NCBI GenBank assembly: GCA_021783935.1
Contig: JAJXTK010000283.1
Coordinates: forward strand, 1 to 8,020
Source: Myxococcales bacterium
Lineage (GTDB): Bacteria > Myxococcota_A > Polyangia > Polyangiales > JADJMO01
Direction of reading: 5' to 3'
Length of the DNA: 8,020 nucleotides
The notes beneath the pieces are model-generated. The model was not told the DNA's origin. It searched no databases and saw nothing but the letters and a program-made list of their open reading frames with translations. The position numbers and the translations under genes are program-made. Numbering within the stretch: the stretch's first letter is position 1; every line of letters begins with the position of its first letter. Below, piece after piece: positions 1 through 5,465 of this stretch.

Positions 1-2
1 CG

Positions 3-746
3 CCGCCGCCGGGCGCCGAGCTCGCTGTCTACCCGACGCTGCAATTCGCGGTGATTTCGCTCTCGGGAGAGAGCGATCTCGCGCGCGTCGAGGCGCGCGC
101 GCGGCACGCCGTCGCGCACCTCGCGCTGCACGACGCGGTCGAGGGCAAGCCGCTGCCGCGCTGGCTCGACGAGGGGTTCGCCCTCGACGCGGCGGGCGAT
201 CGACCGTGGGCGCGCGCCGCGTCGCTGCTGCGCGCGCAGCTCGACGGCTCGACGTTCTCACTGGCGGAAATCGAGTCGTTCCCGGACGAGCCCGCCAACG
301 TCGCGCTCGCCGAGGCCGAGGTCGGCGATCTGGTGCGCGCGCTCTCGCACGGCGCCGAGGCGGCCCGCTTCACGGCGCTGCTCGGCCGCCTGCGCACCGG
401 CGAGCCGTTCGCGCCGGCGCTCTCGGCCACCTACGGCGCCGAGCTCCCGACCCTCGAGGCGCGCTGGCACGAGCAGCTCGGCCGTCGATACCTCGCGGTG
501 CCCTCGGCGGTCGCCGGCGCGCTCGGGTGCGCGGCGATCCTCGCGACGGCGTTGATCGCGTGGCGCAGGCGCCGACGACGGCAGGAGATCACGCGCGCCG
601 AGGCGCTGCTCGCGCCCGAGGTGCCGCCCGACAAGGCCCCGAAGCTCATCGTGGTCGACGAGGGGCGCAGCCACGTCGTCTACCTCGTCGCGGCCCGCGC
701 CGTGCCGAAGGTCACCCACGACGGCGAGACCCACACGCTGCACTGA
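3..746 (+). CDS. Peptidase-MA-like (gluzincin fold) membrane-anchored protein, 5'-truncated, probably catalytically dead
   Basis: The reading frame is open to the left edge, so the true start lies outside the window; the in-frame GTG at 51 is probably internal. The visible part resembles the C-terminal half of the peptidase MA-like family of zinc metalloproteases, which is common in myxobacteria. It shows a zinc-site-like HAVAH (codons 105-119), then LHDAV and PRWLDEGFA, whose Glu (171-173) would be the third zinc ligand. The catalytic Glu expected in HExxH is Ala here. A helical region follows, then one transmembrane segment (about 498-563, VPSAV to ALIAW) capped by six arginines. This predicts an extracytoplasmic enzyme-like domain and a cytoplasmic tail of about 55 residues ending in THTLH. 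It is followed after 65 bp by the HAD gene on the same strand. The family call is good, but the substrate is unknown and activity is doubtful. Confidence 0.72.
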   Translation, partial: PPPGAELAVYPTLQFAVISLSGESDLARVEARARHAVAHLALHDAVEGKPLPRWLDEGFALDAAGDRPWARAASLLRAQLDGSTFSLAEIESFPDEPANVALAEAEVGDLVRALSHGAEAARFTALLGRLRTGEPFAPALSATYGAELPTLEARWHEQLGRRYLAVPSAVAGALGCAAILATALIAWRRRRRRQEITRAEALLAPEVPPDKAPKLIVVDEGRSHVVYLVAARAVPKVTHDGETHTLH

Positions 747-811
747 CGACGCGCCAGGCCATGACGCGGCGATCGGCGGCGAGGCGCGCGCCTCGGGGTT
801 GCGGCGCGACG

Positions 812-1525
812 ATGGCGCTGCGAGCCGTCAGCGTCGTGACCGCGTACCTCTTCGACTTCAACGGCATCCTCGTCGACGACGAGCACGTGCACTTCGCCGC
901 CTTTCGCGAGGTGCTGCAGCGTCGCGGCGTCGAGCTGCAAGAGGAGCGCTACTTCGCGGACTACCTCGCCTTCGACGACGCGACGGCGTTGCGCGCGATG
1001 CTGCGAGACGCGGGCGCCGCGCACGACGAGGCGATCGTGCGCGCGTGCGTCGCCGAGAAGCTCCCGCTCTACCTCGAGGCCGTGCGCCGCGATCTCGTGC
1101 TGTTTCCGGGCGGCTTCGAGCTGCTCACCGCGTGCAGCCGGCGCGGGCCCGTCGCCATCGTCTCGGGCGCGCTGCGGGTCGAGATCGAGCTCGCGCTTCG
1201 CCGCGCGGGCGCGACGGACCACGTGCGCGCGATCGTCGCCGCCGAGGACGTCACGGCCTGCAAGCCCGACCCGGCGGGCTACCTCGAGGCGCTGCGACGG
1301 CTGCGCGTGCGGGCCGAGGACGCCGTCGCCATCGAGGACTCGCTCGCCGGCATCGCCTCCGCGTGGGCGGCGGGCTGCGCCGTCGTCGGCGTCGGCCAAT
1401 CGTTCCCGGTCGAGCGGCTCTCCGGCTCGAAGGCCCAGCTCGTCGTCGCGTCGATCGGCGAGCTGGACGTCGACCGGCTCGACGCGCTCGCGGTCGCGAG
1501 CGCCTCCCGCGAGGGCGACACTTGA
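812..1525 (+). CDS. HAD-superfamily hydrolase, beta-phosphoglucomutase/phosphatase-like (DFNG variant)
   Basis: This is a 237-residue cytoplasmic protein with the four HAD motifs in order: motif I DFNGILVDDE with nucleophile Asp15, motif II Ser118 in VSGA, motif III Lys151 in CKPDP, and motif IV Glu175-Asp176 in IEDSLAG. A helical cap (about residues 25-95) sits between motifs I and II, as in the subclass I group with beta-phosphoglucomutase and phosphoglycolate phosphatase. The usual second Asp of motif I (DxD, general acid/base) is Asn17. Family members normally act on small phosphorylated metabolites, but the substrate cannot be read from the sequence. ATG 812 is chosen because it lies just before the first beta strand; ATG 761 would add 17 Arg/Ala-rich residues and GTG 836 would trim eight. 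None has a strong ribosome binding site. The stop overlaps the start of the next gene. Confidence 0.85.
   Translation: MALRAVSVVTAYLFDFNGILVDDEHVHFAAFREVLQRRGVELQEERYFADYLAFDDATALRAMLRDAGAAHDEAIVRACVAEKLPLYLEAVRRDLVLFPGGFELLTACSRRGPVAIVSGALRVEIELALRRAGATDHVRAIVAAEDVTACKPDPAGYLEALRRLRVRAEDAVAIEDSLAGIASAWAAGCAVVGVGQSFPVERLSGSKAQLVVASIGELDVDRLDALAVASASREGDT
1511..1515 (+). promoter_or_regulatory. Shine-Dalgarno for the TTG start at 1522
   Basis: GAGGG lies six bases upstream of TTG 1522, within the last codons of the HAD gene. It supports TTG 1522 over GTG 1546 as the start of the glycoside-hydrolase gene. The TTGA overlap with the HAD stop suggests translational coupling. Confidence 0.55.
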
Positions 1526-2841
1526 GGCGTGGCTTCGCGCTCCTCGTGACGATCGCGCTCGTGGCGCACGATGCCTCCGGCACCCAGACGCCCCCGCCGT
1601 CGCCGCTGCCGGCCACGGCCACGGCGTGGCGCGACGCCGGCCTACCGGCGATCCGTGGCCTGACGATCGGCCCGATCGAGAACGCGCTGCACCCCGGCGT
1701 CGGCTACGGCACGCCCGCCTGCGGGCGCGCGCTCGATCGCGCCGTCGCGCTCGGCGCCACCTGGGTCGCCTTCACGCCGTTCGGGCGCATGTGGTCGACG
1801 CGCACCGCGCAGGTCGATCTGACCTTCGAGGCGCCGTTCGAAGACAACCGCGCCGCGGTCGGCCGCGCGATCGAGCAGGCGCACGCGCGCGGGCTGCGGG
1901 TCATGTTGGTGCCGCACCTGTGGCTCGAGGCGGGCGGCTGGCGGGGCGAGATCGAGCCGTGGGCGCCCCCCGACGTGAAGAAGAGCGACGGGGGCTACGT
2001 CTTGCGCGCGCGCGCCAGCTCGGCGTCGATCGCCGAGTTCGCCAGCAGCTACCGCGCCTTCGCCCTCGCGTGGGCCGACGTCGCCGAGGCGCACGGCGCC
2101 GAGCTCTTCTCGGCGGGGGTCGAGCTCCGATCGTGGTTCACGAGCGCCCGCGCCAACGCGCAGCTGCACGAGCTCTTCGCCGACGTGCGCGCGCACTACC
2201 ACGGGCTCGTCACCTACAGCGCCAACTGGGACGACGTCGACGACGTCGTCGCGCTCCGCGAGCTCGACGTCATCGGCATCAACGCGTTCTACCCGCTCGC
2301 CGACGCGCCGGGCGCGACGCTCGATCAGCTCCGCGAAGGGGGCGCGCGCGTCGCGGCGAAGGTGCGCGCGCTCGCCGAGGCGTGGCAGAAGCCGGTGATC
2401 TTCACCGAGGTCGGCTACACCACGCGCCCCGATCCGGCCGTGCGGCCGTGGGAGTGGCCCGACGACATGAAGGGGCTCTCGCCGAGCGAGGCGAACGAAG
2501 AGGCGCAGGCCGACGCCTACCGCGGCGTGCTCGCGGGCGTGCTCGACGAGCCGTCGTTCGCGGGGCTGTTCGTCTGGCGCCAGTTCGCCGATCCCGACGA
2601 CGTCTCGCAGGAGGCCGCGTGGGGCTTCCCGATCGTCGGCAAGCGCGCCGAGCTGGTCGTTCGCGACGCCTTCGCCACGCGCTTCGCCGTCGAGGGGTGG
2701 GCTCCGCCGTGGACCGCGCTCGGCGAGGCGGCCGAGGGGGCGCCGGGCGTGTCGTGGAGCTACGCTCGGATCGGCTCGGGCGCGCTGGCGCGGACGCTCC
2801 TCGAACCCTATCCTCCTGCGCCGTCGCCGTTCTCGCCCTGA
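1522..2841 (+). CDS. Secreted GH113-like TIM-barrel glycoside hydrolase
   Basis: This is a 439-residue protein. From TTG 1522 it starts with an Arg-Arg n-region and a hydrophobic stretch (GFALLVTIALVA), a plausible export signal ending near residue 18-22; a Pro-rich linker follows. The rest reads as a (beta/alpha)8 barrel resembling glycoside hydrolase family 113 (beta-mannanases and relatives). Barrel-strand signatures include WVAFTPFGRMW, LRVMLVPHLWLE, DVIGINAFYPL, VIFTEVGYTTR and FAGLFVWRQF. By analogy, Glu201 in SAGVELRS is the likely acid/base and Glu296 in FTEVGY the likely nucleophile. It would act outside the cytoplasmic membrane on a beta-linked glycan. There is no lipobox Cys at the signal end. 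The start overlaps the HAD stop by four bases (TTGA), and dnaJ begins 40 bp downstream. The fold is fairly sure; the substrate is not. Confidence 0.78.
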   Translation: MRRGFALLVTIALVAHDASGTQTPPPSPLPATATAWRDAGLPAIRGLTIGPIENALHPGVGYGTPACGRALDRAVALGATWVAFTPFGRMWSTRTAQVDLTFEAPFEDNRAAVGRAIEQAHARGLRVMLVPHLWLEAGGWRGEIEPWAPPDVKKSDGGYVLRARASSASIAEFASSYRAFALAWADVAEAHGAELFSAGVELRSWFTSARANAQLHELFADVRAHYHGLVTYSANWDDVDDVVALRELDVIGINAFYPLADAPGATLDQLREGGARVAAKVRALAEAWQKPVIFTEVGYTTRPDPAVRPWEWPDDMKGLSPSEANEEAQADAYRGVLAGVLDEPSFAGLFVWRQFADPDDVSQEAAWGFPIVGKRAELVVRDAFATRFAVEGWAPPWTALGEAAEGAPGVSWSYARIGSGALARTLLEPYPPAPSPFSP

Positions 2842-2881
2842 GCGTCCGGCTCGGCGCACGCTCTCTCGGATCGATCCCTCC

Positions 2882-3988
2882 ATGTCCGACGCCGCCCCGC
2901 GCGACCCCTACGAGCTGCTCGGCGTCGCCCGCGACGCGAGCCCCGACGACATCAAGGCCGCGTTCCGCAAGGCCGCCCAGAAGCACCACCCCGATCGCAA
3001 CCCCGGCGACGAGGGGGCGCACGAGCGCTTCAAGGAGATCAACGCGGCCTACCAGATCCTGAGCGACCCGCAGAAGCGCGCCGCCTTCGACCGCTTCGGC
3101 CACGCGGCCACGCAGCCCGGCGGCTTCGCGGGCGGCGTCGGCTTCAACGGCGTCGACGTCAACCTCGAGGATCTGCTCGGCTCGCTGTTCGGCGCGTTCG
3201 GCTTCCCCAAGGGGGGGCGCGGCGACCTGCGCAAGGAGGTCGTGCTCACCTTCCACGAGGCCGCCTTCGGCACGACCAAGAAGATCTCCTACGACCGCGC
3301 GGTCTCGTGCAGCGACTGCCACGGCAGCGGCGCCGCCCCCGGCACGCGCCCCGAGCAGTGCGACGCGTGCGGTGGCCGCGGCAAGATCCGCTTCACCCAG
3401 GGGCTGCTCGGCTTCGTCGCGGAGCGACCGTGCGCGCACTGCAGCGGCCGCGGCTTCACCGTGAGCAAGCCGTGCGGCAGCTGCCGCGGCGTCGGCATCG
3501 TCGCGGCCGAGAACACCCTCGACGTGCAGGTGCCGCCGGGCATCGAGGACGGGGCGACGACCATGGTGAACGGCGCGGGCAACGTCACGCGCGCCGGCCG
3601 CGCCGCGGGCGATCTCGAGCTGCTCTTCCGCGTCGAGGAGCACCCGTTCTTCAAGCGACAGAAGGACGACGTCTTCTGCTCGGTGCCGATCACCTTCACG
3701 GTCGCGGCGCTCGGCGGCGAGGTCGAGGTGCCGACGCTCGACGGCAAGGCCAAGGTGCGCGTCCCCGCCGGCACGCAGCCCGGCGCGCAGCTGCGGCTCA
3801 AGGGCAAGGGGATCCCGCGACGCAACGGCAGCCGCGGCGATCAGAAGATCGAGGTCACGCTCGAGGTGCCGACCGATCTCACCGCGCGTCAGCGCGAGCT
3901 GCTCGAGCAGCTCGCCAAGGAGCTCGGCGAGGAGGTGCTGCCGCAGCGGCGCACCTTCGTCGAGAAGCTGAAGGATCTGTTCGGCTGA
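2882..3988 (+). CDS. dnaJ: Chaperone protein DnaJ, class A (type I) Hsp40
   Basis: This is a full-length (368 residues) cytoplasmic co-chaperone that would deliver unfolded clients to DnaK and stimulate its ATPase. An N-terminal J domain (about residues 8-72) carries the HPD tripeptide at 36-38. A short Gly/Phe-rich linker follows (about 76-115). The zinc-finger domain has four CxxCxGxG repeats with cysteines at 143/146, 160/163, 184/187 and 198/201, binding two zinc ions in the family. Two C-terminal beta-sandwich client-binding domains follow, and the protein ends in the typical VEKLKDLFG. The Gly/Phe region lacks a clear DIF motif. No dnaK or grpE is seen nearby, so this may be a second dnaJ copy. 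ATG 2882 has no strong Shine-Dalgarno. It lies 40 bp after the hydrolase gene, so read-through transcription is likely. Confidence 0.96.
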   Translation: MSDAAPRDPYELLGVARDASPDDIKAAFRKAAQKHHPDRNPGDEGAHERFKEINAAYQILSDPQKRAAFDRFGHAATQPGGFAGGVGFNGVDVNLEDLLGSLFGAFGFPKGGRGDLRKEVVLTFHEAAFGTTKKISYDRAVSCSDCHGSGAAPGTRPEQCDACGGRGKIRFTQGLLGFVAERPCAHCSGRGFTVSKPCGSCRGVGIVAAENTLDVQVPPGIEDGATTMVNGAGNVTRAGRAAGDLELLFRVEEHPFFKRQKDDVFCSVPITFTVAALGGEVEVPTLDGKAKVRVPAGTQPGAQLRLKGKGIPRRNGSRGDQKIEVTLEVPTDLTARQRELLEQLAKELGEEVLPQRRTFVEKLKDLFG

Positions 3989-3992
3989 ACGG

Positions 3993-4024
3993 GCTCGCCT
4001 CGCCAGCTTCACGAGGGAGCGAGC
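3993..4024. terminator. Hairpin in the convergent gap after dnaJ and the esterase gene
   Basis: GCTCGC (3993-3998) pairs perfectly with GCGAGC (4019-4024), extended by CTCG (3999-4002) with CGAG (4012-4015). A GGA bulge interrupts one arm and the loop has nine bases. It sits 4 bp after the dnaJ stop and 16 bp from the convergent esterase stop, so it could end transcription from either side. No T-tract follows on either strand, so factor-independent termination is uncertain. Confidence 0.42.
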
Positions 4025-4040
4025 GCCGCTGCTCGGTCGA

Positions 4041-4808
4041 TCACTTGGCAGCGAGCTCGCGCGCGAAGAACGCCGTCGCCCCGTCGATCGACGCCTCGTC
4101 CATCGCGTGCCCCATCTGCGGCCGCGTGAGGCGCTCGACCCGGACGCCGCGCGCGACCAGGGCCGCGGCCGCGCGATCGGCCTCGGCGAAGGCGATGCGC
4201 GGGTCCTGCTCGCCGTGCACGATCAGCACCGGCGCGCCGCCCGTCCGCGCCACCGGCGACGCGTCGTCGTAGCGCCCCGAGAAGGCGACGACGGCGATGG
4301 GCCGCGGCGCCCCGTGCACCGCGAGCCACTCCGCGATCATCGCCCCCTGCGAGAAGCCCGCGTACGCTACGCGCTCGGTCGGCAGCCCGCGGCGCGGCAG
4401 CTCCGCCTCGACGAAGCGCGACACGCGCGCGCCTGCCTCGGCCACGCGCGGGGCGCGCTCCTCGTCGCGGACGTCGCGGAGCGAGAACCATTGCCGCCCG
4501 CTCGGCCCCGCCTCCCATCGGTCGCAGCCGTCGGGGACGAGCACCGCGAGGGCCGGCACGCCGCGGGCGAGCGCGCGCGCCACCGGCAAGATGTCGCCCG
4601 CGGTCGCGCCGTAGCCGTGGAGCAGCACGAGCGTCGCGCCGGGCGCGCCGTTCGCGGCGGGGACGACGCGCACGTCGGGGGGCGCGCACGCAGGCAGCTC
4701 CGGCGCGTGCGCGGCGGCGTCGGGCGGCGGCGCGGCGGGGCTCGGCGGAGCGCTGCGGCAGGCGGAGAGCGCGGCGACGAGCGCGAGCGGGAACGCGAGG
4801 CGAGGCAC
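4041..4808 (-). CDS. Lipoprotein alpha/beta-hydrolase, phospholipase/carboxylesterase type
   Basis: This is a 255-residue protein starting at GTG (4806-4808). The start gives a compact lipoprotein signal, MPRLAFPLALVAALSAC, with canonical lipobox LSAC and lipidated Cys17; the +2 residue is Arg, which favours the outer membrane. A Pro/Ala-rich linker (about 18-45) precedes an Abhydrolase_2-type domain. The oxyanion loop is LLHGYG (62-67). The nucleophile is Ser153 in GFSQG, the acid Asp202 in HGEQDPRI and the base His234 in MGHAMD. Such enzymes hydrolyse carboxyl esters of lipids or small acyl compounds; this one would act in the periplasm or at the outer membrane. The triad is complete, so activity is expected. 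No Shine-Dalgarno is visible, and the leader carries a C-rich run (see findings). It diverges from the small lipoprotein gene at 4983. Confidence 0.88.
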   Translation of the reverse strand: MPRLAFPLALVAALSACRSAPPSPAAPPPDAAAHAPELPACAPPDVRVVPAANGAPGATLVLLHGYGATAGDILPVARALARGVPALAVLVPDGCDRWEAGPSGRQWFSLRDVRDEERAPRVAEAGARVSRFVEAELPRRGLPTERVAYAGFSQGAMIAEWLAVHGAPRPIAVVAFSGRYDDASPVARTGGAPVLIVHGEQDPRIAFAEADRAAAALVARGVRVERLTRPQMGHAMDEASIDGATAFFARELAAK

Positions 4809-4982
4809 GCGAAGGGCGTAGCGCGGGGGTGGGGGGGATACGAACGGGCCCCGCTCGCCGCCAAGGACGACGCCAAGAGGGCGACGAGGCGAGAGATGGA
4901 ATCTTCGACGAAACGCGCCGCCTCGAGGTGAGCCGATTGCCCCGGCGCGGCTCGGGCCCGAATCGTGCTGAGGTCGGGACCC
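4809..4982. promoter_or_regulatory. Divergent intergenic region between esterase and small lipoprotein genes
   Basis: This 174-bp stretch must hold the promoters of both flanking genes, which are transcribed away from each other. It is somewhat richer in A/T in its middle (about 4892-4913) than the flanking genes. An inverted repeat CGAGGCG (4885-4891) / CGCCTCG (4919-4925) spans this part. A G5-T-G7 run lies at 4825-4837. I see no convincing -35/-10 pair on either strand; TTGGCG to TATCCC on the - strand (about 4837-4866) is the best of weak matches. Confidence 0.4.
4970..4974 (+). promoter_or_regulatory. Shine-Dalgarno for ATG 4983
   Basis: GAGGT ends eight bases before ATG 4983. It decides this start over the in-frame GTG at 4965, which would put the ribosome site inside the gene and lengthen the signal peptide's n-region by six residues. 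Confidence 0.6.
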
Positions 4983-5465
4983 ATGAACGTAGCCTTCGTC
5001 GTCGCAGTGCTCGGGCTCGCGCCCCTCGTCGGATGCAGGGCAGATCGCTCGTCCGAGTCTCGCCCTGCCCCCGCGGCCTCGACGAGCGCGCGTACCGCCG
5101 AGACGCGGAAGCGAGTGACCGAAGCGGAGTGCAGCCGATGGGTGGAGCACGCGGTGGGAGTCCTGCTCGCCGAGCTGAGGAGCGCCGTGAAGGAGTGCCC
5201 GACGGCGCAGCGCGAGGCGTTCGAATTCCAGCTCGACGGCGAGCGGGCGACCGTACGCCGCTCGGGCCTCGAACTGTGCCGCAAGCACCTCGACGAGGAC
5301 TACGCGGGCGCCGACGGCGCCTGTTATCTCGCGGCCAAGACGGCCAGCGCCCTCGCCGAGTGCAAGCTCGGACCGATGACCAGCCCGGGTGACTCCGACG
5401 TCGCGGCGGTGGTCGCGCAGATGAAGAAGCAATGCACGCAAGACGCGACGCCGCAGGCGCGATGA
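4983..5465 (+). CDS. Small cysteine-rich lipoprotein of unknown function
   Basis: This is a 160-residue protein. The N-terminus MNVAFVVAVLGLAPLVGC is a lipoprotein signal with lipobox LVGC and lipidated Cys18. Residues about 20-45 form a Ser/Ala/Arg-rich linker. The rest looks largely helical and holds six further cysteines in short motifs (ECSRW, ECPTA, LCRKH, ACYLA, ECKLG, QCTQD), an even number suited to three disulfides in the periplasm. I do not recognise a catalytic motif. The style recalls small Cys-containing lipoproteins of unknown function in myxobacteria, but I cannot name a family. The + strand is chosen because of the signal peptide and a good GAGGT site. Its TGA directly abuts the stop codon of the convergent protease gene. 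Confidence 0.8.
   Translation: MNVAFVVAVLGLAPLVGCRADRSSESRPAPAASTSARTAETRKRVTEAECSRWVEHAVGVLLAELRSAVKECPTAQREAFEFQLDGERATVRRSGLELCRKHLDEDYAGADGACYLAAKTASALAECKLGPMTSPGDSDVAAVVAQMKKQCTQDATPQAR

Noticed and set aside
761..811. Upstream ATG 761 as start of the HAD gene
   Set aside because: It would add 17 Arg/Ala-rich residues not expected before the first HAD strand, and it has only a weak AGG upstream; kept as an alternative.
2224..2252. Tandem GACGACGTC-like repeats
   Set aside because: They encode Asp/Val-rich residues (DDVDDVV) in the hydrolase barrel and are explained by codon bias.
1642..2883. 413-codon open frame on the - strand across the glycoside-hydrolase gene
   Set aside because: Arg/Gly/Ala/Val-rich composition with no domain; it is the codon-bias shadow of the + strand gene, which has clear TIM-barrel motifs.
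2402..4012. 536-codon open frame on the - strand across dnaJ
   Set aside because: Antisense shadow of dnaJ, with low-complexity Arg/Ala/Asp/Leu translation and no signal or domain.
4937..4965. TTGCCC / GAATCG as a -35/-10 promoter for the small lipoprotein
   Set aside because: Spacing is right (17), but the -10 match is poor and the implied start would fall on the ribosome site.
4041..5441. Esterase frame extended upstream to about 5441 on the - strand
   Set aside because: The frame is open but would place 211 low-complexity residues before a canonical lipoprotein signal and overlap the small lipoprotein gene; GTG 4808 gives a normal signal and lipobox.
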